Shown one piece after another: positions 37,782 through 48,717 of a stretch of 64,000 nt of DNA (positions are counted from its first letter, which is position 1; each line of letters begins with the position of its first letter). Location of the stretch: contig JAAYAH010000262.1 in the NCBI GenBank assembly GCA_012719445.1, forward strand, positions 31,066-95,065, read 5' to 3'. Source of the stretch: Actinomycetales bacterium. GTDB taxonomy: Bacteria > Actinomycetota > Actinomycetes > Actinomycetales > Kineosporiaceae. The position numbers were made by a program, and so were the translations under genes. A model generated the notes under the pieces. That model was not told where the DNA came from. It did not search any database and saw only the letters and a program-made list of their open reading frames with translations.

Positions 37782-38377
37782 CCCGGGTGGCCCGCGTGGA
37801 GCGGATGACCAAGGAGTCCAAGGTCGTCGTCCACCTCGACCTCGACGGCACCGGCTCGGCGGAGATCTCCACCGGGGTCGGCTTCTACGACCACATGCTC
37901 GTCAGTCTCGCCAAGCACGCCCTGCTCGACCTCACCGTGCGGGCCGACGGGGACGTGCACGTCGACGCCCACCACACCGTGGAGGACGTCGCCATCGTCC
38001 TCGGCACCGCCCTGCGTGAGGCGCTCGGTGACAAGGCCGGCATCCGACGGTTCGGCGATGCCCTGGTGCCCCTCGACGAGGCGCTCGCGCAGGCGGTGGT
38101 CGACGTGTCCGGCCGGCCGTACTGCGTGCACACCGGGGAGCCCGCCGGCCAGGAGCACGTCGTCATCGGCGGGTGCTACGTCGGCTCGCTGACCCGGCAC
38201 GTGTTCGAGACCCTCGCCCACACCGCGGGCATCGCCCTGCACGTGCGGGTGCTGTCCGGTCGCGACCCGCACCACGTGGTGGAGGCCCAGTTCAAGGCCG
38301 TCGCCAGGGCGCTGCGGTCGGCGATCGAGCCGGACTCCCGGGTGGACGGCGTCCCGAGCACCAAGGGGACTCTGTGA
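37778..38377 (+). CDS. hisB: imidazoleglycerol-phosphate dehydratase
   Basis: A 199-residue monofunctional HisB without the phosphatase domain of enterics. The metal-binding histidine motifs are [50 protein letters not shown] and [17 protein letters not shown]. The family signature is complete. The GTG start overlaps hisC; a second possible start is ATG 37805 (MTKESKV). The end overlaps hisH by four bases (GTGA). Confidence 0.97.
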   Translation: MTRVARVERMTKESKVVVHLDLDGTGSAEISTGVGFYDHMLVSLAKHALLDLTVRADGDVHVDAHHTVEDVAIVLGTALREALGDKAGIRRFGDALVPLDEALAQAVVDVSGRPYCVHTGEPAGQEHVVIGGCYVGSLTRHVFETLAHTAGIALHVRVLSGRDPHHVVEAQFKAVARALRSAIEPDSRVDGVPSTKGTL

Positions 38378-39027
38378 CGGGTCGCCCCGAGGTCGTCGTC
38401 CTCGACCACGGGTCGGGCAACGTCCGGTCGGCGGTGCGGGCCCTGGAACGCGCCGGTGCCGCGGTGACGCTCACGGCGGACCGCGCGGCAGCCGAGGACT
38501 GCGACGGGCTGGTCGTGCCCGGGGTCGGTGCCTTCGCCGCGGTCGCGGCCGGGCTGCGGGCCGTCGGCGGTGACCGCATCGTGGAACGTCGCCTGGCCGG
38601 AGGGCGGCCGGTGCTCGGGATCTGCGTCGGGCTCCAGGTCCTCTTCCAGCGCTCGACCGAGCGCGGCGCGGGCGACGCCGTGGGACTCGGCGAGTGGCAG
38701 GGGACCGTGGAGCGTCTCCCTGCCGCCGTGGTCCCGCACATGGGCTGGAACACCGTCGCGACCCCCGAGGACACCCGGCTGTTCGCGGGCGTCGAGGAGG
38801 AACGCTTCTACTTCGTGCACTCCTACGCCGTGCGGCACTGGGACCACACCGTCCGGGACGTGGCCGTCTCCCGGTTCCCGGAGCCGCTGGTGACCTGGGC
38901 CGAGCACGGCACCCGGTTCGTCGCCGCCGTCGAGGACGGGCCGCTGGCCGCGACCCAGTTCCACCCGGAGAAGTCCGGCGACGCCGGGGCGCACCTGCTG
39001 CGCAACTGGGTCGTCGGCCTCGGCTGA
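38374..39027 (+). CDS. hisH: imidazole glycerol phosphate synthase, glutaminase subunit HisH
   Basis: A 217-residue class I glutamine amidotransferase that supplies ammonia to HisF. The nucleophile Cys lies in [11 protein letters not shown] near residue 83, and the His-Glu pair in [12 protein letters not shown] near 196. The oxyanion region VPGVGAF and the partner-contact motif PHMGWNTV are present. Its partner hisF is not in this window, although many actinobacteria carry it just after priA. Confidence 0.96.
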   Translation: MTGRPEVVVLDHGSGNVRSAVRALERAGAAVTLTADRAAAEDCDGLVVPGVGAFAAVAAGLRAVGGDRIVERRLAGGRPVLGICVGLQVLFQRSTERGAGDAVGLGEWQGTVERLPAAVVPHMGWNTVATPEDTRLFAGVEEERFYFVHSYAVRHWDHTVRDVAVSRFPEPLVTWAEHGTRFVAAVEDGPLAATQFHPEKSGDAGAHLLRNWVVGLG

Positions 39028-39065
39028 GGTCGGGGTCGGTCTCGGGTGAGCGCTGTGGGTGCCGG

Positions 39066-39419
39066 GTGAGCAGGGAACGGGCCAGGCGGCGGGCCGAGCG
39101 GGAGGCACTGGCCGCCGTGGAGCGGGAACGCCGGGCCAGGGCGGTGGAACGACGGCGCCGGAGGGCGGAGCGGCTCTCCGCGGTCACGGCACCGCTGGCT
39201 TCGGTCACCGCAGTGATGCGTCGTCGCCGGGTCGGCAGTGCCCTGCTCCGGCAGCGGGGCCGGCAGAACGGCGCGCTGCTCGCCGTCCTGTTGCCGGCGC
39301 ACACCGCGTTGTGGCTGCTGCAGCCGTCGTGGGCGTGGCGGTGGTCGGCCCTGGCGCTCACCGTGCTGCTCTGGCCCGTGCTCACCGTGCTGCTCTTCGA
39401 CCGCCGGCCGACCCGCTGA
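39066..39419 (+). CDS. small arginine-rich membrane protein between hisH and priA
   Basis: A 117-residue protein I cannot assign to a named family. The first 70 residues are highly basic and helical (RERARRRAEREALAAVERER). Two hydrophobic segments follow: about 75-92 (ALLAVLLPAHTALWLLQP) and 96-113 (RWSALALTVLLWPVLTVLL). Proteins with this layout are common at this exact position in actinobacterial histidine loci. The GTG start at 39066 lacks a strong ribosome binding site, but codon use is coding-like from there. Confidence 0.75.
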   Translation: MSRERARRRAEREALAAVERERRARAVERRRRRAERLSAVTAPLASVTAVMRRRRVGSALLRQRGRQNGALLAVLLPAHTALWLLQPSWAWRWSALALTVLLWPVLTVLLFDRRPTR

Positions 39420-39481
39420 CCTGCTGACCCGTTGACCAGGTACCGTCACCTGGCCCCTGCCCCCGACCTGGAGGAACCATC

Positions 39482-40240
39482 GTGACCGCTCAGCCGACCC
39501 AGCTCCCGCCCCTGCAGTTGCTCCCGGCCGTCGACGTCGCCGGGGGCAGGGCGGTCCGGCTCGTCCGGGGGGAGGCCGGCACCGAGACCTCCTACGGCGA
39601 CCCGCTCGAGGCCGCGCTGGCCTGGCAGTCCGCCGGCGCCGAGTGGATCCACCTGGTGGACCTGGACGCCGCGTTCGGGCGGGGGTCCAACCGGGACCTG
39701 CTGGCCCGGGTCGTCGGCGCCGTGGACGTCCGGGTGGAGATGAGCGGTGGCATCCGGGACCAGGCCGGCCTGGACGCGGCGATGGCCACGGGATGCGCAC
39801 GGGTGAACCTCGGCACCGCCGCCCTGGAGGACCCCGAGTGGACCCGCAGGGCGATCGCCGACTACGGCGACCGGGTGGCGGTCGGTCTGGACGTGCGCGG
39901 CACGACCCTCGCCGCCCGGGGGTGGACACGGGACGGCGGTGACCTGTGGGAGACCCTCGCCCGGCTGGACGTCGACGGGTGCTCGCGGTACGTGGTGACC
40001 GACGTCACCAAGGACGGCACCCTGCGGGGGCCGAACCTCGACCTGCTGCGCGAGGTGTGCGCGCGCACCGACCGGCCGGTGGTGGCCAGCGGGGGAGTGT
40101 CCACCCTCGCCGATCTGGAGGCGCTCCGGACGCTCGTCCCGCTCGGGGTCGAGGGCGCGATCGTCGGCAAGGCCCTCTACGCGGGGGCGTTCACCCTGGA
40201 GCAGGCCCTGGCGGTCGCCGGGTCCGGCACCGGCCGGTAA
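39482..40240 (+). CDS. priA: phosphoribosyl isomerase A (HisA/TrpF bifunctional, PriA)
   Basis: A 252-residue TIM barrel. Barrel-end phosphate motifs and the catalytic Asp regions are visible in [62 protein letters not shown] and [15 protein letters not shown]. In actinobacteria this gene usually serves both histidine (HisA) and tryptophan (TrpF) synthesis; dual function is inferred from lineage, not proven here. GGAGGAA lies 6 bases before the GTG start. Confidence 0.94.
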   Translation: MTAQPTQLPPLQLLPAVDVAGGRAVRLVRGEAGTETSYGDPLEAALAWQSAGAEWIHLVDLDAAFGRGSNRDLLARVVGAVDVRVEMSGGIRDQAGLDAAMATGCARVNLGTAALEDPEWTRRAIADYGDRVAVGLDVRGTTLAARGWTRDGGDLWETLARLDVDGCSRYVVTDVTKDGTLRGPNLDLLREVCARTDRPVVASGGVSTLADLEALRTLVPLGVEGAIVGKALYAGAFTLEQALAVAGSGTGR

Positions 40241-40264
40241 CCCGGGTCCGGCACCGGCCGGTAA
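40218..40264 (+). repeat. 23-bp direct repeat across the priA stop codon
   Basis: Positions 40218-40240 and 40242-40264 are identical 23-mers (CCGGGTCCGGCACC continuing to GTAA). The first contains the priA stop codon TAA. The repeat looks like a local duplication and adds a second copy just after the gene. Confidence 0.85.
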
Positions 40265-40305
40265 ACCGGTCGTCCGCTGTCCGGGGCGGCTGCGAGCATG
40301 GCGGG

Positions 40306-41646
40306 GTGACCCTCTCCCGTTACCGCGACGTGCTGCGCCTGCCCGGGATCACGCGTCTCCTGGTCTTCGCCGCCCTCGCCCGGGTTCCGCAGGCGATGGC
40401 GGGGATCGCGCTGACCCTGCACGTCGTCCTCACCCTGGACAGGGGATACGCGGCGGCGGGACTGGTGGGCGCGGCGGCGACGGTCGGCCAGGCGCTGGGA
40501 GCGCCATGGCGGGGCAGGGCCGTGGACAGATACGGCCTGCGCCGGGCGTTGCTGCCGTCGGTCGTGGTGGTGATCGTGGTCTGGGGGATCGCGCCCTTCG
40601 TCGGGTACGGCGGTCTGCTCGTGGCCTCGGTCGTCGGCGGGGTGCTCGGGATACCGATCTTCACCGTGATCCGCCAGTCGCTCGCCGTGCTGGCCCCGGA
40701 GCGGCTGAGGCGAAGCGCCTTCGCCCTCGACTCGGTGGGGATCGAGATCTCGTACATGATCGGGCCGATGCTGGCGGTCCTGGTGTCGACCCAGGTGTCG
40801 ACCACGGCAGCCCTGCTCGGCATCGGCGCCATGATGGCCCTCTCGGGGATCGCCTTGATGATCTTCGATCCACCGACCCGGTCCGCTGCCGCCGAGGCTC
40901 CTCCGGTGCAGGGACAGGGACAGGGCCAGGGGTCGGTGCCGAGGTCTGGGGCTGCGCGGCGGCAGCCGTGGAGCCGACGGCTTCCGGTGCTCGCGCGGCC
41001 CTCCTGGTTCGGCAGCGCCCTGATCGCCGTCCTGGGGGTGACGGCCGGTGCCGCCGTCGTGTTGGCCGGCACGGACGTCGCGTTGGTCGCCCTGTTGCGG
41101 GAACAGGACGCGGTGCAGCTCCTCGGCGTCATGTTCGTGTGCTGGTGCGGAGGGTCGATGGTGGGCGGGGTCGTGTACGGCGCCCTGTCGCGACCCGTTC
41201 CGTCCCAGGTCCTGCTGCTGGGACTCGCCGTGCTCACCCCGCCGGTGGGGCTGGCGACCTCCCCGGTGGCCCTCGGCGTCCTGCTGGCCGTCGCCGGCGG
41301 GTTGTGCGCCCCGGTGATCGTCGCGACGACCGAGGCGGTGAGCCGCCTGGTCCCGGAGGAGTCCCGGGGCGAGGCGATGGGATGGCACGGATCCTCGATG
41401 ACGATCGGGACCGCGCTGGGTGCTCCCGTCGCAGGTGCGGTCATCGACGCGTTCGGTGCCTGGGCGGGGTTCCTCGGCGTCGGCCTCGTCGGAGGTGTGC
41501 TGGCTGCCCTCGGTCTCGCCGCGCAGAGATCGCGTGAGGCGCGCGGGGCTCTTGTTCCGGGCGCCGTGGTCCCCGGCCAGGCTGCCCCTGCCGTCCCCGG
41601 CGCTCTCCCGGATCCCACCGAGAGCGTGCCGGAGATCGTGCACTGA
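40306..41646 (+). CDS. MFS transporter
   Basis: A 446-residue polytopic protein with about twelve hydrophobic segments in two bundles. They are joined by a polar loop near residues 195-225 that includes VQGQGQGQGS. The MFS loop 2-3 motif is GAPWRGRAVDRYGLRRALL near residues 64-82. The closest general type is the drug/sugar efflux class without clear substrate signs. GCGGGG before the GTG serves as a weak ribosome site. It is downstream of priA where hisF might be expected and converges on the HNH nuclease. Confidence 0.88.
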   Translation: MTLSRYRDVLRLPGITRLLVFAALARVPQAMAGIALTLHVVLTLDRGYAAAGLVGAAATVGQALGAPWRGRAVDRYGLRRALLPSVVVVIVVWGIAPFVGYGGLLVASVVGGVLGIPIFTVIRQSLAVLAPERLRRSAFALDSVGIEISYMIGPMLAVLVSTQVSTTAALLGIGAMMALSGIALMIFDPPTRSAAAEAPPVQGQGQGQGSVPRSGAARRQPWSRRLPVLARPSWFGSALIAVLGVTAGAAVVLAGTDVALVALLREQDAVQLLGVMFVCWCGGSMVGGVVYGALSRPVPSQVLLLGLAVLTPPVGLATSPVALGVLLAVAGGLCAPVIVATTEAVSRLVPEESRGEAMGWHGSSMTIGTALGAPVAGAVIDAFGAWAGFLGVGLVGGVLAALGLAAQRSREARGALVPGAVVPGQAAPAVPGALPDPTESVPEIVH

Positions 41647-41706
41647 TCGGACGCGGACGCGGGGGCGGACTCGGCGGTGGGCTCGGCATCAGCCGGAGCG
41701 CCGTGG

Positions 41707-43299
41707 TCAGAAGGGCGGCGCGTCGTCCGGCAGGGGGTCCGACAGGGGGCGAGGGGGATCCGGCCGCGCAGCGGCGGGTGCCGGAGGGGCATGGGGCACC
41801 CCAGCGGCGGGTGCCGGAGGGGCGTGGATCAGCCCCGGCTGTCGCCGTGGTGGGGCCAGGGGCACCGGCTCTCGGCGGTGGTTCCTGCCGAGCGGGGTGG
41901 TCCAGATCAGGGTTCCCGGGGGATCCGCGTCCGAGGTGGAGGCGCGCACCCGGTACCCGCCACGGTGCTTGAGGAGGTGGTGGTGTCGGCACAGGGTGAT
42001 GAGGTTGCACTCGCAGGTGGGCCCGTGCGGGTAGGGAGTGCGGTGATCGAGGTCGCATCTGCGGGTGGGCTGGTGGCAACCGGGGAAGGAGCAGGTGCCG
42101 TCTCGGAGGGCCAGATGTCGCTCCGTGGCTCGCCCCGGCCGGTAGGTGGGGGTGAACGTGGAGGTACCCAGACCCTGCAGGGTGCCGTGGCGGTCGTCGA
42201 CCGCAGCGCACCGCCAGGTACCCGTTGCGAGCAGGTCGCGAACGGCGGCGGGTGGTACCGGGCCGTATCCGGCGAGGTCCGCGGTGCTCGGAGTGGGGTG
42301 GGTCGTTCCGGGAGAGGAGTCGGCGGCGTCCCGGGCGAGGCCGGTCAGTGTCGCCAGGGGAACGGTGACCACGACCGCGGGACGCCTGGGGCCCCTCGGC
42401 GGGGTCCTCGGGGGTGCGGCCGCCGTGCTCGGGACTGCCGCCGTGTCCTGCCCCGTGGCGGTGGCGAGAGTCTCGGCGAAGACGTCGACGAAGGCGTCGG
42501 CGCGTCGCTGGTCCGCGCTGCGGTGGTCTCCCGGGGTCCGCGAGGCCGCGGCGAGACGGTCCAGGGCGGACTGCACGGTGAGCATCCCGGTGGCGGGAAG
42601 GCAGGCCCACACCTCTCCCATTCCCTCCGGCAGCGGGGTGCAGATCACCTGGCGCTGGCGGCGTTGCTGCTGATGACGCCGATCGGCTCCCGCAGGGTCG
42701 GCGTCGATCACTGCGCGGGCCAGCGAACGGCGCAGGGCCGGGACGTTCTGACGCCCGGCCGCGGGCAGGACGGCAGCCTGCACCGCGCGGGCGGTGGAGG
42801 AGTCCAGGTCGGTCGTGGTGGCCACGATGGCCTGGACCTTGGGCCAGTCCAGGGCACCGGTGGCGAGTGCCTGGAGCGTCTCCGGCAGCCGGGCGGTCAG
42901 TTCGTGGGCGGCGCTGACCCTGGCCTGGCTGGCGCACTCCGACATCCCGCACGTCAGGGCGATCTCGGTCACGACGGCGCGGTGAGCGAGTTCCTCGTCG
43001 GTCGGCTCGCCCGGTCTCCGGCGGGTGGGGGCGGGCTCCGGGTGGGAGGTCCACCTGTCCAGCAGTTCGGCGGCCGCGCGCAGTTGCGCCGCCATGGCCC
43101 AGGAGGCCATCCGCTGCCCGGCCGCCACCAGGTCGAGCACCCCGTCGTCGTCGAGCTCCGTCAGGTTCTCGGCAAGGAGGTCCTCCACGGCCGCGGCCAG
43201 CACACCCCCGGCGGAGGCGGTCAGCAGCTCCCGCAGGTGTGCCCGCAGCGACGACTCCAGAGCATCGACCGAGCCGCTCACCCCCGTGGATTCGAACAC
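41707..43299 (-). CDS. DUF222 / HNH endonuclease domain protein
   Basis: A 530-residue protein. An N-terminal DUF222 region (about residues 30-330) contains DWPKVQAIVATTTDLD. An HNH nuclease domain follows near 400-445: CSFPGCHQPTRRCDLDHRTPYP and NLITLCRHHHLLKHRGG, with zinc-ribbon cysteines and the catalytic His intact. A Pro/Ala-rich tail follows. This family is present in many copies in actinobacteria and is related to the 13E12 repeat proteins of mycobacteria; its role is unclear. The GTG start is probably leaderless. No target-site duplication or inverted repeats were seen. Confidence 0.9.
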   Translation of the reverse strand: MFESTGVSGSVDALESSLRAHLRELLTASAGGVLAAAVEDLLAENLTELDDDGVLDLVAAGQRMASWAMAAQLRAAAELLDRWTSHPEPAPTRRRPGEPTDEELAHRAVVTEIALTCGMSECASQARVSAAHELTARLPETLQALATGALDWPKVQAIVATTTDLDSSTARAVQAAVLPAAGRQNVPALRRSLARAVIDADPAGADRRHQQQRRQRQVICTPLPEGMGEVWACLPATGMLTVQSALDRLAAASRTPGDHRSADQRRADAFVDVFAETLATATGQDTAAVPSTAAAPPRTPPRGPRRPAVVVTVPLATLTGLARDAADSSPGTTHPTPSTADLAGYGPVPPAAVRDLLATGTWRCAAVDDRHGTLQGLGTSTFTPTYRPGRATERHLALRDGTCSFPGCHQPTRRCDLDHRTPYPHGPTCECNLITLCRHHHLLKHRGGYRVRASTSDADPPGTLIWTTPLGRNHRREPVPLAPPRRQPGLIHAPPAPAAGVPHAPPAPAAARPDPPRPLSDPLPDDAPPF

Positions 43300-43311
43300 C
43301 TGTCCACCGTA
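43299..43311 (-). promoter_or_regulatory. -10 element of a leaderless promoter for the HNH gene
   Basis: On the minus strand TACGGT runs from 43311 to 43306, and the GTG start is at 43299, again exactly 12 bases from the first base of the hexamer. There is no ribosome binding site. Confidence 0.5.
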
Positions 43312-43455
43312 GGTCCCGCCACCGACAGTTCGTGCCGCCGATGCCGAGCCGCCGAGGGCTTCGCCCTTCGCCTCTCGCCCCGCGCCGTCCCGCCGGAAGA
43401 CAGCCCCGGACGGACGACAGGTCCGTCGGTCAGTGGACCGACCCAGATCCGTCGG

Positions 43456-43839
43456 TCAGTAGACCGGCCCGGTGAGCCGTTCGCCGGGGCCGTGACCGGG
43501 CGGGTCGGGGATCAGCGAGGCCTCCCTGAACGCGAGCTGGAGGCTGCGCAGACCGTCCCGCAGGGGGCGGGCGTGGAAGTCGCCGATCTCGGTGGCCGCG
43601 GCCGTGACCAGCCCCGCGAGGGCGGTGATGAGCTTCCTGGCCTCGTCGAGATCCGGCTCGGTGTCCTCGGCCAGCCCGCAGCGCACCGCGGAGGCGCTCA
43701 TCAGGTGCACGGCCACCGCTGTGATCACCTCGACGGCGCCCACCTCGGAGATCCGCCTGGCGGTGTGGTCCTCGTCCTGCGAGTCGGCGGTGCGTGATCG
43801 ACGCGATCGAGGGGAGCTGCTGGGCTGGTCCGTCGACAT
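43456..43839 (-). CDS. DUF1844 protein
   Basis: A 127-residue acidic protein. After a disordered N-terminus of about 30 residues comes the DUF1844 core: EVITAVAVHLMSASAVRCGL and DLDEARKLITALAGLVTAAA. Function is unknown. The gene is characteristically divergent from, and adjacent to, infC in actinobacteria, as here. The ATG at 43839 has AAGGG about 8 bases upstream in the message. Confidence 0.88.
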   Translation of the reverse strand: MSTDQPSSSPRSRRSRTADSQDEDHTARRISEVGAVEVITAVAVHLMSASAVRCGLAEDTEPDLDEARKLITALAGLVTAAATEIGDFHARPLRDGLRSLQLAFREASLIPDPPGHGPGERLTGPVY

Positions 43840-44048
43840 GCTGGTACCCTTTCATGCTGACCGGCCAGATCATGATGCTGTGTGAGCACGATGAGCACGG
43901 CGGAGCGGTCTGGCGCGCAAGTGGAGTCTCTCCCACCCGTCACCCCGGTTCGTTCGGGGCCTCCCGTCCGTGGGCGGTGGTGCCGGGTTCTGGTCCCTCC
44001 GCCTCTGGTGGAGCGTTCCGGCGGCGACGTCGGGGCAGGCTGGTGTGA

Positions 44049-44080
44049 GGCTCCCGTGCGTCCGTGCCCGGGAGCCTTTC
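44049..44080 (+). promoter_or_regulatory. hairpin with short T-run in the infC leader
   Basis: GGCTCCCG (44049-44056) pairs with CGGGAGCC (44069-44076), followed by TTTC. It sits 43 bases before the infC start and resembles an intrinsic terminator or attenuator. A hairpin at this position is common in infC-rpmI-rplT leaders and could provide feedback by IF3 or L20, but the mechanism here is not shown. Confidence 0.55.
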
Positions 44081-44122
44081 CGTGTACCGGCGGTGGACAC
44101 CGACGTCGATAAGGAGCAGCAC

Positions 44123-44749
44123 ATCAGCGAGCCCCGGATCAACGACCGCATCCGAGTTCCCGAGGTGCGGTTGGTCGGCCCCAACGGGGAGCAGGTCGGA
44201 ATCGTCCGTGTCGAGGACGCGCTCCGCCTGGCTCAGGAGGCCGATCTGGACCTGGTGGAGGTCGCGCCGCAGGCACGGCCCCCGGTCTGCAAGCTCATGG
44301 ACTTCGGCAAGTTCAAGTACGAGTCCGACATGAAGGCCCGTGAGGCCCGCCGCAACCAGGCGAACACGGTCCTCAAGGAGATTCGACTGCGATTGAAGAT
44401 CGACCCGCACGACTACGGCACCAAGCGGGGCCACGTCGAGCGGTTCCTCAAGGCGGGGGACAAGGTCAAAGTAATGATCATGTTCCGTGGACGTGAGCAG
44501 TCGCGCCCGGAGATGGGCTACCGGCTGCTGCAGCGGATGGCCGCCGACGTCGCCGAGTTCGGCTACGTCGAGAGCTCGCCGAAGCAGGACGGCCGAAACA
44601 TGATCATGGTTATCGGACCGCACAAGAAGAAGGCCGAGGCCAAGGCCGAGCAGCGACGCAAGCGGCAGGTCGAGGCGGAGACCCAGGGTGTCGAGCCGCC
44701 TGAGACGACGACGTCGCAGCCGGCGGCCGAGGCACCCGCCGAGGCCTGA
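44123..44749 (+). CDS. infC: translation initiation factor IF-3, probable AUC start
   Basis: IF-3 binds the 30S subunit and controls start-codon choice. The N-terminal domain is [20 protein letters not shown], the C-terminal domain has [20 protein letters not shown] and [12 protein letters not shown], and a charged tail ends the protein. No ATG, GTG or TTG lies at the expected start. AAGGAG at 44111-44116 is 6 bases before an in-frame ATC at 44123 that begins ISEPRINDR. Start at a non-standard AUU/AUC/AUA is known for infC and allows IF-3 autoregulation. An in-frame GTG at 44093 lacks a ribosome site. Confidence 0.93.
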   Translation: MSEPRINDRIRVPEVRLVGPNGEQVGIVRVEDALRLAQEADLDLVEVAPQARPPVCKLMDFGKFKYESDMKAREARRNQANTVLKEIRLRLKIDPHDYGTKRGHVERFLKAGDKVKVMIMFRGREQSRPEMGYRLLQRMAADVAEFGYVESSPKQDGRNMIMVIGPHKKKAEAKAEQRRKRQVEAETQGVEPPETTTSQPAAEAPAEA

Positions 44750-44839
44750 CGCCCGGCGATCGAAGGACCGGCGCTCGGACGAGCACCGGTGAGGAAGTGT
44801 CACGCCGACCGCGTGACCTGACGAGGAGACCACTGCGCC

Positions 44840-45034
44840 ATGCCCAAGATGAAGACGCACAGTGGTGCGAAGAAGCGCTTCCGGGTCACCGGGAGCGGCA
44901 AGATCATGCGCCAGCAGGCGAACCGCCGTCACTACTTCGAGGGCAAGCCGTCCACCAGGACCCGCAGGCTCGCCCTGGACGTCGAGACGGCGTCGAGCGA
45001 TGTGAAGAAGGCCAAGCGGCTGTTGGGCCGGTGA
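44840..45034 (+). CDS. rpmI: 50S ribosomal protein bL35
   Basis: A 64-residue basic ribosomal protein. [21 protein letters not shown] and the C-terminal [13 protein letters not shown] are the bL35 signature. The gene lies between infC and rplT in the universal infC-rpmI-rplT order. The ATG has GAGGAG about 12 bases upstream. Confidence 0.98.
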   Translation: MPKMKTHSGAKKRFRVTGSGKIMRQQANRRHYFEGKPSTRTRRLALDVETASSDVKKAKRLLGR

Positions 45035-45087
45035 GCCCCCACCTCTCGACCTCCCCCCGTCGTTCGTGAGCAGCAAGGAGACATCAC

Positions 45088-45465
45088 GTGGCACGCGTGA
45101 AGCGGGCGCTCAACGCCCAGAAGAAGCGCCGGGAGACCCTCGAGCTCGCCAGCGGGTACCGCGGGCAGCGTTCGCGCCTGTACCGCAAGGCGAAGGAGCA
45201 GGTCACCCACTCCCTCGGTTACGCATACCGTGACCGCCGCGCCCGCAAGGGCGACTTCCGGCGGCTCTGGATCCAGCGGATCAACGCGGCCGCCAGGGCC
45301 AACGGGATGACCTACAACCGGTTCGTCCAGGGCCTCAAGGCTGCGGGCGTCGAGGTCGACCGGCGGATGCTGGCCGAGCTCGCGGTCAACGACGCCGCGG
45401 CGTTCTCGGCTCTCGTCGACACCGCCAAGGCCTCGCTCCCGGTCACCTCCGACGCGGTGGCCTGA
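45088..45465 (+). CDS. rplT: 50S ribosomal protein bL20
   Basis: A 125-residue ribosomal protein. [20 protein letters not shown] and [20 protein letters not shown] form the long basic N-terminal extension, and [19 protein letters not shown] is the conserved core. It is essential for early 50S assembly. The GTG start has AAGGAG about 9 bases upstream. It is the third gene of the infC operon. Confidence 0.98.
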   Translation: MARVKRALNAQKKRRETLELASGYRGQRSRLYRKAKEQVTHSLGYAYRDRRARKGDFRRLWIQRINAAARANGMTYNRFVQGLKAAGVEVDRRMLAELAVNDAAAFSALVDTAKASLPVTSDAVA

Positions 45466-45545
45466 GCCGGGACGGCGTCCTGACCCGGCATCCCCTCCCG
45501 GAGCGCCCGGACATCCCCCCGCTGCTCAACCCCCGATCCGATCGG

Positions 45546-46385
45546 GTGCGAGCGGTGCGGAAGCTGTCCGGGCGTTCCGCACGTCTGCGTGCGGGCAGGT
45601 TCGTCGTCGAGGGCCCGCAGGGGGTCAGGGAGGCCCTCGCCGCCCACGCGGCGTCCGTCGGCTCGGGGACGCCGTTGGTGCACGACCTCTTCGCCACCTC
45701 TGACGCCGCCCGGCGCCATCCGGAGCTGATCGCGGCAGCAGACGGGTCGGGGGTCAGGGTCAGGGAGACCGGCGACGAGGTGCTCGCGGCGATGTCGGAC
45801 ACGGTGACCCCGCAGGGCCTGCTCGCGGTGTGCTCCCTCGTCGACGTCCCGCTCGACACGGTGCTGGCCCGCCGCCCGCTGCTGGTCGCGGTCCTGGCCA
45901 GCGTCCGGGACCCGGGCAACGCCGGGACGGTGCTGCGCGCAGCCGACGCCGCGGGAGCCGACGCCGTCGTGCTCACCGAGGCGAGCGTGGACGTGCACAA
46001 CCCCAAGTGCGTGCGGTCGACGGCGGGCAGCCTGTTCCACCTGCCGGTCGTCGTCGGGGCCCCGCTCGGGGACGCCGTCGCGGCGCTGCGGTCGGCCGGG
46101 CTGACCGTGCTGGCCGCGGACGGGGAGGGGGACGCCGACCTCGACGAGCTCCTCGACGCAGCGGGCAGGGACGACGGCGACGGCGGGGGACTGGCCGGAC
46201 CGGTGGCCTGGGTCTTCGGGAACGAGGCGTGGGGACTGCCGGCGGAGCACCTGGCCCTGGCCGACGCCGTGGTCCGGGTGCCGGTCCACGGCAGGGCGGA
46301 GAGCCTCAACCTCGCGACGGCGGCGACGGTGTGCCTGTACGCGTCCGCGCGGGCGCAGCGCCGGGGGCACGGCTGCCGGGTCTGA
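45546..46385 (+). CDS. SpoU/TrmH-family RNA 2'-O-methyltransferase
   Basis: About 279 residues. An N-terminal substrate-binding domain (RFVVEGPQGVREAL) is followed by the SPOUT knot: LASVRDPGNAGTVLRAADAAG near residue 120, WVFGNEAWGLPAEHL near 222, and VPVHGRAESLNLATAATVCLY near 245. It is probably a 23S rRNA methyltransferase of the RlmB/TsnR type, normal beside rplT. The first available start is GTG 45546. Residues that resemble the family N-terminus (LLNPRSDRV) are encoded just upstream, so a CTG start near 45522 is possible. Confidence 0.92.
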   Translation: MRAVRKLSGRSARLRAGRFVVEGPQGVREALAAHAASVGSGTPLVHDLFATSDAARRHPELIAAADGSGVRVRETGDEVLAAMSDTVTPQGLLAVCSLVDVPLDTVLARRPLLVAVLASVRDPGNAGTVLRAADAAGADAVVLTEASVDVHNPKCVRSTAGSLFHLPVVVGAPLGDAVAALRSAGLTVLAADGEGDADLDELLDAAGRDDGDGGGLAGPVAWVFGNEAWGLPAEHLALADAVVRVPVHGRAESLNLATAATVCLYASARAQRRGHGCRV

Positions 46386-46433
46386 GGCTCGTCAGCCCGC
46401 TCCGGTCACCCCGCACTCACCACCCCGTACCGG

Positions 46434-48716
<2,283 letters not shown>

Positions 48717-48717
<1 letters not shown>

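Noticed and set aside
41707..43299. HNH gene as a mobile element or homing nuclease insertion
   Set aside because: No inverted repeats, target duplication, disrupted gene or intron borders were seen. The family is dispersed in actinobacteria, but mobility cannot be shown here.
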